Assembly: GCA_003142795.1 (NCBI GenBank)
Contig: PLNN01000037.1
Coordinates: 7,680-52,426, forward strand
DNA: 44,747 bases
Direction: 5' to 3'
DNA from: Candidatus Omnitrophota bacterium
GTDB lineage: Bacteria; Omnitrophota; Gorgyraeia; 2-01-FULL-45-10
The notes beneath the pieces were generated by a model, which was given only the letters and a program-made list of their open reading frames with translations, was not told the origin of the DNA and did no database searches. The translations under genes and the position numbers were made by a program. The stretch's first letter is position 1. Every line of letters starts with the position of its first letter. This document shows positions 9,231-19,130 of this stretch, one piece after another.

Positions 9231-9872
9231 ATGTCCAAGATCTTGATCGCTCCCAGCATATTATCGGCCGATTTCTCGAAACTGGGCCAGGAGATAAAAG
9301 ATGTCGAAAAATGCGGGGCGGATTGGATCCACATAGATGTTATGGACGGCCATTTCGTGCCGAACATTACCATAGGGCCGGTCGTCGTAAAATCGATACG
9401 ACCTGTTACGAAATTGCCGCTCGATGTCCACTTGATGATAAAAGAGCCCCAGAAATACGTGGAGAGTTTCGTAAAAGCCGGGGCTGACATAATTACATTT
9501 CACATAGAAGCCGACGGAGATCCAAAAGAGACCATACGGCTAATAAAATATTTTAAAAAGAAAGTCGGCGTCTCGGTCAGGCCTAAGACGGACGCCTCGA
9601 AACTTCAGGGCATACTGCCGATGGTAGATATGATCCTTGTAATGACCGTGGAGCCGGGGTTCGGCGGCCAGGCATTCATGGGCGATTGTCTGCCGAAGAT
9701 AGAGGAGATACGGAAGATATTTAAAAAAGATATAGAGGTGGACGGCGGCGTGAATGAGATGACTGCGCAGGAAGTGATAGTCAAGGGGGCGAACGTCATC
9801 GTTGCGGGCACGTCAATATTCGGGACAAAAAATTACGCGGAAGCGATAAAAAAAATACGAGGAGGGATATAG
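9231..9872 (+). CDS. rpe: Ribulose-phosphate 3-epimerase
   Basis: Rpe interconverts ribulose-5-phosphate and xylulose-5-phosphate in the pentose phosphate pathway. The protein is 213 aa. It has APSILSADFSKLG, the metal-binding HIDVMDGHFVPN, LDVHLMI and VEPGFGGQAF, plus the second catalytic Asp in IEVDGGVN. The ribosome-binding site is TGGAGG, 8 bases before the ATG. The next gene begins immediately after its stop, so the two are probably co-transcribed. Confidence 0.95.
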   Translation: MSKILIAPSILSADFSKLGQEIKDVEKCGADWIHIDVMDGHFVPNITIGPVVVKSIRPVTKLPLDVHLMIKEPQKYVESFVKAGADIITFHIEADGDPKETIRLIKYFKKKVGVSVRPKTDASKLQGILPMVDMILVMTVEPGFGGQAFMGDCLPKIEEIRKIFKKDIEVDGGVNEMTAQEVIVKGANVIVAGTSIFGTKNYAEAIKKIRGGI

Positions 9873-11300
9873 ATGGGCGGTGTAAAGTTCGGGACTGACG
9901 GCTGGAGGGCCGTGATAAGCGAAGATTTTACGTTCGACAATGTGAAAATTGTAGCTCAGTCGATGGCGGAATATATTAAAAGTGACCAGGGCCCGGCTTC
10001 CAGGGTCAAGGACAAAAGGATCGTAATAGGCTATGACACGAGGTTTCTCTCCGAGAAATATGCCGAACTTGTTGCCTGTGTCCTGGCCGCTAACGGAATA
10101 AAAGTTATTTTATCCAGTCGTTCTACTCCTACGCCTTCAGTGAGTTTTGCGATAAAAGACAGAGGCCTTTTCGGCGGCGTAATGATCACAGCGAGCCATA
10201 ATCCCGCAAGATACAACGGTATTAAATTCAAAGCTTACTACGGCGGATCCGCAGGCCTGGAGGTCACTAAAGCATTCGAATCTTATTTAGGCAAGACCGA
10301 GATAAGATATATGACGCTCGACGAAGCAAAGTCTAAAGATATGATAGTAATGGAAAATATCGTCCCGGAGCATCTCGATTTTGTGAAGAAATATGCGAAT
10401 ATAAAGCTGCTTAAGAACGCGCGTCTTAAGGTACTGGTCGACTCGATGTACGGGACGGGCAATAATTACATACCCGAGCTTCTCAAAGGCGGGAAATGCA
10501 AGGTAGATATCATCCATAACGAAAATAATCCTGGATTCGGAGGGATCAATCCGGAACCGATAATGCCGAATTTAAAAGAGTTGGCGGAAAAAGTGAAGAA
10601 GGGCAAGTACGACATCGGTATAGCTACGGACGGGGACGCAGACAGGCTCGGCATAGCTTTGCCTAACGGAAAGCTCCTGACCGGCCACAAGATCATGACG
10701 CTGTTACTTCTGCATCTTCTTGAAGACAGGGGGATGAAGGGCGGAGTGGTCCAGACGCTTTGCGGAACGGACCTCATAAACAAGATAGCCAGAAAATATG
10801 GTCTTAAGACATATGAAACGCCGGTTGGTTTTAAATATATCGGCGAGATAATGATCAAAGAGGATATACTGGTCGGCGGAGAAGAGACCGGCGGGGTCGC
10901 GTTCAAGGGATACATACCGGAACGGGACGGCATTCTCTCCGGGCTTCTTATGCTCGAGATGATGGCTATGAGAAAAAAGAAGATGCTTGATATCTTAAAA
11001 AGCATCGATAAAGAATACGGCACGTACGAATACCGCAGGCTCGATGTTAAATATCCGGACGACAAAAAAGCTAAATTGATGGAACTTTTGAAGGCCGACC
11101 CGCCGAAAGAAGTCCTTGGCAGGAAGGTCGTCGATATTAACAAACTCGACGGTTATAAATTCATTTGCGATGATTCCTCGTGGCTCATGCTGAGGCTTTC
11201 GGGCACTGAGCCTATATTGAGGGTCTACGCCGAGGCGTCGAGCGAAAAGAAGGCGCTTGCGATCTTAGAGTTCGGGAAAAAATTAGCATATAGCATATAG
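9873..11300 (+). CDS. Phosphoglucomutase/phosphomannomutase family protein
   Basis: The 475-aa alpha-D-phosphohexomutase has a four-domain layout: FGTDGWRA at the start and the phosphoserine loop [16 protein letters not shown] (Ser108). The metal loop [10 protein letters not shown], the sugar loop GGEETGG and the phosphate-binding [12 protein letters not shown] follow in order. It moves phosphate between C1 and C6 of a hexose. Glucose, mannose and glucosamine cannot be told apart by eye. GEETGG fits PMM/PGM rather than GlmM, which usually has GEQSGH. It starts one base after rpe, with GGAGG upstream in the rpe coding end. Confidence 0.92.
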   Translation: MGGVKFGTDGWRAVISEDFTFDNVKIVAQSMAEYIKSDQGPASRVKDKRIVIGYDTRFLSEKYAELVACVLAANGIKVILSSRSTPTPSVSFAIKDRGLFGGVMITASHNPARYNGIKFKAYYGGSAGLEVTKAFESYLGKTEIRYMTLDEAKSKDMIVMENIVPEHLDFVKKYANIKLLKNARLKVLVDSMYGTGNNYIPELLKGGKCKVDIIHNENNPGFGGINPEPIMPNLKELAEKVKKGKYDIGIATDGDADRLGIALPNGKLLTGHKIMTLLLLHLLEDRGMKGGVVQTLCGTDLINKIARKYGLKTYETPVGFKYIGEIMIKEDILVGGEETGGVAFKGYIPERDGILSGLLMLEMMAMRKKKMLDILKSIDKEYGTYEYRRLDVKYPDDKKAKLMELLKADPPKEVLGRKVVDINKLDGYKFICDDSSWLMLRLSGTEPILRVYAEASSEKKALAILEFGKKLAYSI

Positions 11301-11305
11301 GAAAA

Positions 11306-13099
11306 ATGGACAAACCTTTAATACGTAATTTTTCGATCATAGCTCATATCGACCACGGCAAGTCAACGCTCGCCGATAGAATTCTCCAGTTCACCGGAGC
11401 GATAAGCGAGAGGGAGTTCCATGACCAGCTTCTCGACGACATGGACCTTGAACGCGAGCGCGGCATAACGATAAAAGCGAGCGCCGTCAGGATAAATTTT
11501 AAATCGAAAGACGGCAACACTTACGAATTAAACCTCATCGATACTCCCGGCCACGTCGATTTTACATATGAGGTATCGAAATCGATAGGCGCGTGCGAGG
11601 GGGCTCTCCTCGTAGTAGACGCCGCGCAGGGAGTCGAGGCCCAGACGGTAGCTAACCTGTATCTTGCCATGGAACATAACCTTATAATAATACCCGTTAT
11701 AAACAAGATCGATCTTGCAAACGCCCAGATAGACAGGGTAAGACATGAGATATCCGATATCCTCGGCCTGGATAAGGAGAATATACTTCTGGCCAGCGCG
11801 AAACAGGGCATCGGCACGCAGGAGATACTCGAGGCCGTAGTCGAGAGGATACCGCCGCCTAAAGGCGAGAGGACAAACCCGCTACAGGCGCTCATATTCG
11901 ATTCGAAATTCGATACATATAAAGGCGTGATCATATTGGTCAGGCTCATGAACGGCGTTATACGGAAGAAGATGAAGATAATGGCCATGGCGAATAACCA
12001 GGTATATGAAGTGCTGGAAGTCGGCGTATTCAATCCTAGGGAACACCAGGTCGATGAGCTTTCCTGCGGCGAGGTAGGATATATAGCCTGTAATATGAGG
12101 GATTCGAAAGAGGTCTCCGTAGGAGATACCATAACGGATGCGGAAAATCCCGCGCTTCAGCCTTTGCCCGGTTATAAAAAAGTGCACCCTATGGTCTTCA
12201 GCGGCTTCTATCCCGCGAACAGCGCAGACTTTTCGGTGCTGAAAGAAGCCATCGATAAACTGCGGCTGTCAGACGCGTCGTTTGTATTCGAGCCGGAGAA
12301 ATCGGCATCGCTTGGAATGGGGTTCCGGTGCGGCTTTCTCGGGCTGCTTCATATGGAGATAGTGGAAGAGAGGCTTGAGCGTGAATATGACCTGAATCTT
12401 GTGGTGACAACGCCGAGCGTAATATACAGGATCATGAAGAAAAACGGAGAGATCGTCGAGGTCGATAATCCGATGAAGCTCCCGACCGCAGGTGATGTCG
12501 ATGAAGTCGAAGAGCCTTATGTCAGGGCATATATAATCACACCGAAGGAATCCATAGGCAACATACTGGAGCTTTCAGAATCGAGGCGCGGCTCATATGT
12601 CTCAACCGACTATCTGGACGAGAACAGGGCGCAGATCACTTACGACATTCCTCTGTCGGAAATAATAGTCGATTTTTACGACAGGATAAAGTCCGTAACA
12701 AAAGGCTATGGTTCGCTCGATTACGAATTGCTCGATTACAGGCCGACCACGATAGTGAAGCTCGATATTTTAATAAACGGCGAAGTTTATGACGCGTTCT
12801 CTTCGATAGTGTTCAAGGACAAGGCTTACGCAAAAGGCAAAGCAATAATAGAAAAATTAAAAGATACTATACCGCGCCATCTTTTCCAGATAATCTTGCA
12901 GGCCTCGATAGGCGGACAGGTGATAGCGCGTGAAACGATCAAGTCCGTAGGCAAGAATGTCACGGCTAAATGTTATGGCGGCGACATAACAAGAAAAAGA
13001 AAACTGTGGGAAAAACAGAAGGCCGGTAAAAAACGAATGAAGCAATTCGGCAAGATCGATATCCCCCAGGAAGCGTTCTTCGCCGCGTTGAAAGCTTAA
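11306..13099 (+). CDS. lepA: Elongation factor 4 (ribosome back-translocase GTPase)
   Basis: At 597 aa this is the family's usual length (599 in E. coli). The G1 loop [10 protein letters not shown]2 region [12 protein letters not shown]3 DTPGH and G4 NKIDL are all present. The LepA-specific C-terminal domain ([25 protein letters not shown], positively charged) is also seen. LepA binds ribosomes in an EF-G-like way and helps translation or 30S biogenesis under stress. It sits directly ahead of lepB, as in many bacteria, with a 20-base gap. Confidence 0.97.
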   Translation: MDKPLIRNFSIIAHIDHGKSTLADRILQFTGAISEREFHDQLLDDMDLERERGITIKASAVRINFKSKDGNTYELNLIDTPGHVDFTYEVSKSIGACEGALLVVDAAQGVEAQTVANLYLAMEHNLIIIPVINKIDLANAQIDRVRHEISDILGLDKENILLASAKQGIGTQEILEAVVERIPPPKGERTNPLQALIFDSKFDTYKGVIILVRLMNGVIRKKMKIMAMANNQVYEVLEVGVFNPREHQVDELSCGEVGYIACNMRDSKEVSVGDTITDAENPALQPLPGYKKVHPMVFSGFYPANSADFSVLKEAIDKLRLSDASFVFEPEKSASLGMGFRCGFLGLLHMEIVEERLEREYDLNLVVTTPSVIYRIMKKNGEIVEVDNPMKLPTAGDVDEVEEPYVRAYIITPKESIGNILELSESRRGSYVSTDYLDENRAQITYDIPLSEIIVDFYDRIKSVTKGYGSLDYELLDYRPTTIVKLDILINGEVYDAFSSIVFKDKAYAKGKAIIEKLKDTIPRHLFQIILQASIGGQVIARETIKSVGKNVTAKCYGGDITRKRKLWEKQKAGKKRMKQFGKIDIPQEAFFAALKA

Positions 13100-13119
13100 A
13101 AAGAAAAGGAAAATAGACG

Positions 13120-13698
13120 ATGGATATCAAACCGAAATCTCAGGTTAGGGAATGGACAGAATCGATCATCATAGCGCTTGTGCTCGCGCTTATCATAAGG
13201 ACGTTCATAGTCCAGGCATTCAAAATACCGTCGGGCTCGATGATACCGACTTTTAAGATAGGCGACAGAATATTCGTTAACAAATTCCTTTACGGCGCCA
13301 AGGTCCCTTTTACCGACTTCAGGTTTCCCTCGGTCAGGGAGCCGAAGCGCGGCGACATAATAGTTTTTATTTCGCCTGAAGACGGCAAGAAAGATTTTGT
13401 AAAAAGGTTGATAGCAGTCGGAGGAGAGACGGTTGAGATCAGGGATAGGCGGATCTATATAAACGGCAAGGTTGTAGATGAACCGGTGTCTGTGCGCGCC
13501 GTTGACTATATTAACGAAGGCCCTTACGGGCAGGAGGGACAGGTCGTCAAAGTCCCGAAGGACTCATATTATGCCCTTGGCGATAATACGTCGAGCTCGC
13601 GCGATTCCCGCTATTGGGGATTTGTGCCGAAAAAAAATGTTTTGGGCAAAGTGATATTTATTTACTGGCCTTTATACAGGATGAAGATAACAAAGTAA
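13120..13698 (+). CDS. lepB: Signal peptidase I
   Basis: The 192-aa protein has one N-terminal membrane anchor (about 14-33). The catalytic Ser40 lies in KIPSGSMIPT and the general base Lys95 in DFVKRLIAVGGE. The box E-like GDNTSSSRDSRYWG is present. It cleaves signal peptides of exported proteins at the periplasmic face. The short length with a single anchor resembles Gram-positive-type and many deep-branching SPases rather than the two-anchor E. coli enzyme. It follows lepA closely. Confidence 0.94.
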   Translation: MDIKPKSQVREWTESIIIALVLALIIRTFIVQAFKIPSGSMIPTFKIGDRIFVNKFLYGAKVPFTDFRFPSVREPKRGDIIVFISPEDGKKDFVKRLIAVGGETVEIRDRRIYINGKVVDEPVSVRAVDYINEGPYGQEGQVVKVPKDSYYALGDNTSSSRDSRYWGFVPKKNVLGKVIFIYWPLYRMKITK

Positions 13699-13709
13699 GG
13701 AGGCTTTGA

Positions 13710-14264
13710 GTGAACCTAGCGAACAGGATATCGGTTGCCAGGATAATACTTATTCCGTTTTTTATAGCCGCGATCGTCTATTCAAGGATGGATATAGCCC
13801 TCGTTCTATTTATACTGGCAATAATTTCCGACGGAGCCGACGGCCTCATAGCCAGGGCGCTGAAACAGAAGACAGAACTTGGGACGATACTCGATCCGAT
13901 GGCGGACAAGCTTCTCCTGATAAGCGCGTATATATGCCTTAGCTTAGCGAATAACATTCCTGCCCATTTAAAGCTTCCTGCATATGTCCCGATAATCGTG
14001 ATCTCGAGGGATGCGTTAATAGTCTTGGGGTCGGTGACGATATATTTCATAAAGGGAAACCTGAAGATCTCACCCAGCGTCAGCGGCAAGATAACGACTT
14101 TTTTTCAAATGATCACTATAGTGTCGATCCTTGTGAAGTTCGAGCAGTCCTTTATAATATGGAATATCACCGTGTTGCTTACTGTGATATCAGGGATCGA
14201 CTATGTATTAAAAGGCAGCAGGCTTTTGAATGAAAACCATTCTGTAGTAAAGAAGGCGGCATAA
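13710..14264 (+). CDS. pgsA: CDP-diacylglycerol--glycerol-3-phosphate 3-phosphatidyltransferase
   Basis: The 184-aa membrane protein has the CDP-alcohol phosphotransferase signature DG-x2-AR-x8-G-x3-D-x3-D, read as SDGADGLIARALKQKTELGT followed by ILDPMADK. Four or more hydrophobic segments surround it. It makes phosphatidylglycerol phosphate. The N-terminal NLANRISVARI is typical of PgsA. The start is GTG with AAGGAGG 7 bases upstream. It precedes plsY, so both enzymes of glycerophospholipid synthesis are co-transcribed. Other phosphotransferases share the signature, so substrate identity rests on overall similarity. Confidence 0.9.
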   Translation: MNLANRISVARIILIPFFIAAIVYSRMDIALVLFILAIISDGADGLIARALKQKTELGTILDPMADKLLLISAYICLSLANNIPAHLKLPAYVPIIVISRDALIVLGSVTIYFIKGNLKISPSVSGKITTFFQMITIVSILVKFEQSFIIWNITVLLTVISGIDYVLKGSRLLNENHSVVKKAA

Positions 14265-14265
14265 A

Positions 14266-14889
14266 GTGGTCCCGTATCTGGCGCTTATACTTTCAGTTGT
14301 GTCGGCATACCTCATCGGTTCTTTCCCGACGAGTTTCATTTTCGCCAAGGTCCTGAAAGGAGTGGATATCCGTCAGGTCGGGAGCGGGAACGCCGGCGCT
14401 ACTAATGTCGTCAGGACCGTAGGCAAGATACCGGGGCTCATTACTCTAATAATAGATATCCTTAAAGGATTCCTGGTCGTAACTCTTGTAGCCGATTTTT
14501 TTTATTCATTCAACATAGATCTCGATTATAATTTTTATCGTGGCCTTATGGCGCTTACCGTGGTCTGCGGCCACATCTGGTCGGTCTTCTTAAAATTTAA
14601 AGGGGGCAAGGGGGTCGCGACCACAATAGGGGTAGGCGCCGCCCTGGCATGGCCGGTACTTTTACCGGTCATCGGCATATGGGTGCTGATCTTTGCCATG
14701 ACAAGTTATGTCTCTCTGGCGTCGATCATTGCTCTCATCTCTTTCCCGATATTTGCGGCCATTTTTAAATATCCTTTCTATACGGTACTTTTCAGCAGTA
14801 TTGTCTGTCTTATCAGCATATACAAACACAAGGACAATATGCGTAGGCTCTTGAAAGGCGAAGAGAGCAAAACTAAAATATTCCGTTAG
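14266..14889 (+). CDS. plsY: Glycerol-3-phosphate acyltransferase
   Basis: PlsY moves an acyl group from acyl phosphate to glycerol-3-phosphate, the first step of phospholipid synthesis. The 207-aa polytopic protein has the three PlsY motifs: GSFPTSFIFAK followed by GSGNAGATNVVRTVG, KFKGGKGVATTIG, and a later segment around SYVSLASI. GTG start one base after the pgsA stop. It is the last gene of the block that runs from rpe; a promoter starts the next unit 27 bases on. Confidence 0.94.
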   Translation: MVPYLALILSVVSAYLIGSFPTSFIFAKVLKGVDIRQVGSGNAGATNVVRTVGKIPGLITLIIDILKGFLVVTLVADFFYSFNIDLDYNFYRGLMALTVVCGHIWSVFLKFKGGKGVATTIGVGAALAWPVLLPVIGIWVLIFAMTSYVSLASIIALISFPIFAAIFKYPFYTVLFSSIVCLISIYKHKDNMRRLLKGEESKTKIFR

Positions 14890-14915
14890 TATTTCAAAAA
14901 GTAAGATTTGCACTA

Positions 14916-14944
14916 TTGACGCTTGCTTGTTAGTCAGGTATACT
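14916..14944 (+). promoter_or_regulatory. Sigma-70-type promoter for the 15027-15568 gene pair
   Basis: TTGACG at 14916-14921 and TATACT at 14939-14944 are separated by exactly 17 bases. This is close to the consensus for the housekeeping sigma factor encoded at 19117. The transcript would start near 14951 and have a leader of about 75 bases. That leader includes an ACTATT/AATAGT inverted pair around a T-run. Confidence 0.78.
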
Positions 14945-15026
14945 TTTTGTATAAGGAGTAAAGGACTATTTTTTTTTCAATAGTAATTAAAAAGTTTTAA
15001 AAAGTATTCCTAAGATAGAGGCGATT

Positions 15027-15398
15027 ATGAGAGAAATAATGTTTAAAGAGCTAACTGCGGGTAATTTAAGGAAGAAAGACACTGTCCTTAGAGAAGTCTT
15101 TGAGAAAGACGGAGTCGTCGCAAAGACAGAGAGGCGGTGCTTTTATTTTATTAAGGATGTTATGCAGGCCCCGGACGTCGAAGGCCTGCAGAAATGGCTG
15201 AATGAGCAAAATAAGGAGGGTACGCAGGAGAAGAGACATTTTCATATTATGAAGGAGCATAACGATTCAGCGGGTGAAGATAAGGTCATATGCAAGATCA
15301 CGGGAACGTTCTATGCCGTATTCAATAATACCGTTTACAGCATAGGGTTCCTGCATGCTTTTAAAGTCTGCTTTATGAGGGCGACTTTAGCACAATAA
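15027..15398 (+). CDS. Hypothetical protein
   Basis: The 123-aa protein is not recognised. It begins MREIMFKELTAGNLRKKDTV. The middle, RRCFYFIKDVMQAPD, is followed by a charged stretch, and the C-terminus KITGTFYAVFNNTVYSIGF is aromatic and beta-prone. There is no signal peptide or clear membrane helix. AGAGG lies about 5-10 bases before the ATG; a second ATG at 15039 would shorten it by four residues. It has its own promoter and is followed 11 bases later by a second small gene and then a terminator, so it forms an independent two-gene transcript. The translation signals support a real gene. Confidence 0.72.
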   Translation: MREIMFKELTAGNLRKKDTVLREVFEKDGVVAKTERRCFYFIKDVMQAPDVEGLQKWLNEQNKEGTQEKRHFHIMKEHNDSAGEDKVICKITGTFYAVFNNTVYSIGFLHAFKVCFMRATLAQ

Positions 15399-15409
15399 GG
15401 AGGCAAGAT

Positions 15410-15568
15410 ATGCCGTATCTATCGACGAGAAGGTCGTATAACATTTTTGGCAGGAAGGTCTCAAGATATTTAAGTTATAAAAAAGCGAAAAAGATGTGTA
15501 ACGAGATAAACCGCGACATGGCCTTTTTCGAGTCAAGATATATAAAATCCAGGTCAAATCACGCCTGA
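15410..15568 (+). CDS. Small basic hypothetical protein (52 aa)
   Basis: This frame is missing from the ORF track because it is short. An AAGGAGG ribosome-binding site lies 6 bases before ATG 15410, and a 52-codon frame ends TGA at 15566-15568. The product begins MPYLSTRRSYNIFGRKVSR and is very rich in Arg and Lys. No domain is recognised. Its basic character would suit nucleic acid or ribosome binding, but that is a guess. It sits between the 123-aa gene and a strong terminator, as the second gene of the transcript. Confidence 0.65.
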   Translation: MPYLSTRRSYNIFGRKVSRYLSYKKAKKMCNEINRDMAFFESRYIKSRSNHA

Positions 15569-15575
15569 GATTTTT

Positions 15576-15629
15576 AAAAGAGGGTTCCTAAATAGGGGGT
15601 TCTAAATAAAAAAGAACCCTCTTTTTTTA
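15576..15629 (+). terminator. Rho-independent terminator
   Basis: AAAGAGGGTTC pairs with GAACCCTCTTT (11 bp) and is followed by a run of T. A second GGGTTCT inside the loop can also pair with the 3' arm, giving an alternative shorter hairpin. It ends the two-gene unit just before the cvpA promoter. Confidence 0.88.
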
Positions 15630-15648
15630 TACCCTTCAGGCCCCCGCC

Positions 15649-15677
15649 TTGACAACCCAGCCTTTCTATGATATACT
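15649..15677 (+). promoter_or_regulatory. Sigma-70-type promoter for cvpA and the dnaG-rpoD block
   Basis: TTGACA (15649-15654) is followed, after 17 bases, by TATACT (15672-15677). The match is near perfect. The start point should lie about 18 bases before the cvpA ATG, giving a very short leader. With no terminator seen until after the AsmA-like gene, it may drive cvpA, the NIF3-family gene, dnaG and rpoD. Confidence 0.85.
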
Positions 15678-15701
15678 TTCAATTCCGCACAAAGGGTACT
15701 T

Positions 15702-16313
15702 ATGGAAATATTAAGCAAGGCAAACTGGGTCGATATTTTAGTCCTAATTATAATGTTTAGAATAAGTTACGTTGCTTTTTATGATGGCTTAAGCCACGAG
15801 ATATTCCCCTTGATAGCCATTATATGTTCTGCCGTGCTTAGCCTGCGGTATTATACCGATCTTGCCGTTTATTTATCGGAAAACCTATTACATCTACCTA
15901 TAGGATTAGCCGAATTTTTGAGCTTTACGGTTTTAATCGTTGGCATAGGTTTTATCTTTAAGCTAATAAGGGCTATGCTGGATAAGATAATAAAGGTGAC
16001 CTGGCACCCGATGGTGGAGAAGTTCGGCGGCCTTGTGGTGGGGATAGCGCGGGCATCTATAACGACGAGTATCGTTCTTATCATGATCGCGCTAGTCCCT
16101 CTGTCGTATCTTACCTGGTCTGTAAAGGAGAGATCGCTGACAGGCATGTATTTTTTGAAGATAGCGCCGGCCATATACGAGAAGGCCGCAGGATTCGTGC
16201 CGTCAATAAAGCCTGACACCAAGGATGGCGTTGTCAAGAACATCGTAAAAGATAAGGCGCCGCCTCAAAAGAAGAAAGAAAAAGTTCCCGAGTGGGAAAA
16301 GGCGCTTCATTAG
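15702..16313 (+). CDS. CvpA-family membrane protein
   Basis: The 203-aa protein has about four hydrophobic helices (near 10-30, 35-50, 70-90, 105-135). Its start, NWVDILVLIIMFRISYVAFYDGL, is the usual opening of CvpA proteins. The conserved HPMVEKFGGLVVGIARA follows the third helix. The C-terminal 45 residues are soluble and lysine/proline-rich. CvpA was named for colicin V production, and later work links it to envelope stress tolerance; the molecular role is unclear. It is the first gene after a strong promoter and lies upstream of dnaG-rpoD. Confidence 0.85.
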   Translation: MEILSKANWVDILVLIIMFRISYVAFYDGLSHEIFPLIAIICSAVLSLRYYTDLAVYLSENLLHLPIGLAEFLSFTVLIVGIGFIFKLIRAMLDKIIKVTWHPMVEKFGGLVVGIARASITTSIVLIMIALVPLSYLTWSVKERSLTGMYFLKIAPAIYEKAAGFVPSIKPDTKDGVVKNIVKDKAPPQKKKEKVPEWEKALH

Positions 16314-16424
16314 TAAGTTTCTTGATCTATCCAGCTAAAGAGCAGGTTAAGAAGTGAAGCAAATGCGCTGATGCAGTGTATTTGTAAGGTAATTTTTTTT
16401 CAAAAAAACCGGAAAGGGCATTAA

Positions 16425-17381
16425 ATGAAACTGGTCGATATCTATAAGACGGCTGTCAGGAAAGGAATGGCAAAAGATCCGCGGCCGCAGTCTGAGATAA
16501 AGAAAGAACTCGCAAAGATAGAAAAAGAATACCGTGCCCTGAAGGGAGCTGATAAGAAAGCCTTCGATAAAGAGAGGCTTACAAATCCTTATGCTGACAC
16601 CAGGATGCTGTACGGCGACCCGGATACCGAAGTAAAGACGATGGCTGTAGGCGTAGATATGGAAGGCCCGGAACTTCTGGTTATAGACAGGCTTAACGAT
16701 CGGGGAATAAATAAAGTGGATCTTGTCATGGCGCACCATCCGGAAGGAGGCGCGTGGGCGAGGTTTTACGATGTTATGGGTCTGCAGGTCTCGATGCTGG
16801 CCAGGCACGGCATACCGCGCGAGATCGGAAATGAGCTGTTAAAAGAGAGGATGGGCGAAGTTGAGAGGGCGATAGCGCCGGCAAATCATTTCAGGAGCGT
16901 TGATATAGCCAGGCTTCTAGACATTCCCTATATGTGTGTTCATACTCCGGCCGATAACCACGTAGCCGATTATTTGCAAAGGATATTTGATCGAAAAAAA
17001 CCGGTCAAGCTGTCGCAGGTTGTGGCCATTCTGAAGAATATACCCGAATACGCGGACGCAATGAAGAAAAATTCCGGTCCGAAAATACTGATAGGGGATC
17101 CGGACAAAAAAGCGGGTAAAATTTTTGTGGATATGACAGGCGGCACCGAAGGGCCCAAAAAAGTCTTCCCGCGCTTATCGCAGGCAGGCGTTGGCACCAT
17201 AGTCGGCATGCATTTGAGCGAAGAGCATTTCAAACTTGCCAAAGGCGAGCATATAAATGTAGTGATAGCGGGGCATATAGCAAGCGATACTCTCGGATTG
17301 AATCTGCTTCTGGATGAGATTGAAAAAACAGAGAAGCTGAAGATAGTCGATTGTTCGGGATTTGTAAGGATAAAAAGGTAA
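16425..17381 (+). CDS. NIF3-family (NGG1-interacting factor 3-like) protein
   Basis: The 318-aa protein contains the metal-binding landmarks of the NIF3 fold: VMAHHPEGGAW, VHTPADNHVADY, and the C-terminal VVIAGHIASDTLGLNLLLDEIE. The first 60 residues are a charged, helical extension (KKELAKIEKEYRALKGADKK). Members bind two metal ions in a toroidal hexamer; hydrolase functions on nucleotides have been proposed but not settled. It lies directly before dnaG, whose GTG follows its TAA without a gap. NIF3/YqfO-like genes next to rpoD are known in Firmicutes, which fits this context. Confidence 0.83.
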   Translation: MKLVDIYKTAVRKGMAKDPRPQSEIKKELAKIEKEYRALKGADKKAFDKERLTNPYADTRMLYGDPDTEVKTMAVGVDMEGPELLVIDRLNDRGINKVDLVMAHHPEGGAWARFYDVMGLQVSMLARHGIPREIGNELLKERMGEVERAIAPANHFRSVDIARLLDIPYMCVHTPADNHVADYLQRIFDRKKPVKLSQVVAILKNIPEYADAMKKNSGPKILIGDPDKKAGKIFVDMTGGTEGPKKVFPRLSQAGVGTIVGMHLSEEHFKLAKGEHINVVIAGHIASDTLGLNLLLDEIEKTEKLKIVDCSGFVRIKR

Positions 17382-19130
17382 GTGGCAATACCAGACAGCA
17401 TAATAGACCAGGTGCGTGACAGGACGGATATAGTCGAAGTGATATCAGGCTACATACCGTTAAAAAAGATAGGGCGCAATTATAAAACGACGTGCCCTTT
17501 TCATAATGAAAAGACCCCGTCGTTCATCGTGAGTCCCGATAAACAGATATATCATTGCTTCGGATGCGGTGCCGGCGGGAACGTATTTTCGTTCCTGATG
17601 AAGCATGAGAACATAGAATTCCCGGAAGCGGTAGAGATGCTCGCTAAAAAGGCGGGCGTAATGTTACCGCATAGCGCAGGACGCAGGGATGAAGATTCTC
17701 TTGCCAGCCAGCTTTATAAAATAAACGAATTGGCTGCCCGGTTCTTCCAGGAGAGCCTGGCCAATAACGGTGCAGCCAGGGAATATCTTGCTTCGCGGGG
17801 AATAGGCGATGAAACGATGCGTAAGTTCAAGATCGGATACGCGCCGGATTCCTGGGAAGCGCTCATAATTTTTTTTAAGACTAAAGGCGTGAACCCTGCT
17901 ATTCTGGAAAAGGCAGGCCTCGTCATAGCCAACGATAAGGGGTCTCACTATGACAGGTTCCGTAAGCGGGCGATATTCCCGATAATCGACCTGAAGGACA
18001 GGATACTCGGTTTCGGAGCGCGTGTTCTTGACGCCAGCCTCCCGAAATACGTTAATTCACCGGAGACGCCGGTATATTCCAAGGGCAAGAACCTGTACGG
18101 CCTGAATTTCAGCAAAGAGAGCATAAAGAAAGAAGGCCATGTTTTAGTCGTCGAGGGTTATCTCGATTTTATTATCCCGTATCAGGCAGGCGTAAACAAT
18201 ATAATCGCGACTCTCGGGACCGCGCTGACGCTTGACCAGTTGAAATTGCTGAAACGTTATTCGAATACGGTCATAATGGTGTATGACCCGGACGAGGCCG
18301 GAGAAGCGGCCAGTTTGAGGAATCTGGACCTTTTTATAAGCGAAGATATGAATGTGTATGTAGCCGAACTGCCTGTCGGGTTCGATCCGGACGGGTACAT
18401 ACGAAAGTTCGGGACAGAAGAATTTTTAAAGCTTATAAAATCGAGCAAGAATATTTTCGATTATAAGATAGATAAATTGACCAAGCGTTTTAACATAAAT
18501 GCCATGAGCGGCAAAGCCAACATCGCTTCGGAGATGCTGCCGACCATATCGAGGATAAATAACGCCGTCTTGAGATCGGAACTGGTAAAGAAGCTGGCCG
18601 AAAAATTATCGGTGGATGAAGATTCGATCAGGCAGGAGCTTAAAAAAGTAAAGCCTGATTACAGCGAGCGCCGCTATGTTATAACTCCTGTTGAGGCGAA
18701 GAAAGACCCTCGCAGTGCGGAAATGGTGATACTCGCCCTTTCTCTTGAAGGATCGATCTTTGTCGAAAAGATAATAGAGGCGTTGAAGCCGGAAGAATTC
18801 AGGGATTCATCGGTAAGGGATGTGATGAGCGCCGTATTCACGCTGCATAAGGAGAATAAGAAGGCAACGCCGGCTCAACTCATAACGCTCATGGGGAATA
18901 ATAGCGATGCCGCTAATCTTATATCGGAGGCATCGGCCATCCTGGAAACCATGCCCGACAGGGAAAGGGCTTTGACAGACTGTGTCTTTCGAATGAAGAA
19001 AGATAATCTAAAAGAGAGGCTTAACGCGCTGCAGGGAGCCATAAAGGCTGCGTACGCGCAGAAAAACGAGGATCGCGTGAGAGAGCTGGTCGTGGAATAT
19101 AATAGCCTAGTTAAAGATGATAAGGTATGA
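17382..19130 (+). CDS. dnaG: DNA primase
   Basis: DnaG makes RNA primers at the replication fork. The 582-aa protein has the N-terminal CHC2 zinc finger (Cys38, His41, Cys59, Cys62 in CPFH and CFGC), the RNA-polymerase-like basic region, and the TOPRIM domain. Within [14 protein letters not shown] supplies the catalytic Glu and MVYDPDEAG supplies the DxD. The last 130 residues form a helical helicase-binding domain. GTG start directly after the NIF3 stop. It overlaps the listed rpoD ORF, giving a dnaG-rpoD macromolecular synthesis operon without rpsU. Confidence 0.96.
   Translation: MAIPDSIIDQVRDRTDIVEVISGYIPLKKIGRNYKTTCPFHNEKTPSFIVSPDKQIYHCFGCGAGGNVFSFLMKHENIEFPEAVEMLAKKAGVMLPHSAGRRDEDSLASQLYKINELAARFFQESLANNGAAREYLASRGIGDETMRKFKIGYAPDSWEALIIFFKTKGVNPAILEKAGLVIANDKGSHYDRFRKRAIFPIIDLKDRILGFGARVLDASLPKYVNSPETPVYSKGKNLYGLNFSKESIKKEGHVLVVEGYLDFIIPYQAGVNNIIATLGTALTLDQLKLLKRYSNTVIMVYDPDEAGEAASLRNLDLFISEDMNVYVAELPVGFDPDGYIRKFGTEEFLKLIKSSKNIFDYKIDKLTKRFNINAMSGKANIASEMLPTISRINNAVLRSELVKKLAEKLSVDEDSIRQELKKVKPDYSERRYVITPVEAKKDPRSAEMVILALSLEGSIFVEKIIEALKPEEFRDSSVRDVMSAVFTLHKENKKATPAQLITLMGNNSDAANLISEASAILETMPDRERALTDCVFRMKKDNLKERLNALQGAIKAAYAQKNEDRVRELVVEYNSLVKDDKV

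Noticed and set aside
9218-9487. Plus-strand 89-aa ORF overlapping rpe
   Set aside because: It is a shadow of rpe in another frame, while rpe has full family motifs and the better ribosome-binding site.
16314-16424. Separate promoter or terminator between cvpA and the NIF3-family gene
   Set aside because: Only a T-run/A-run pair is visible, with no GC stem and no convincing -35/-10 pair.
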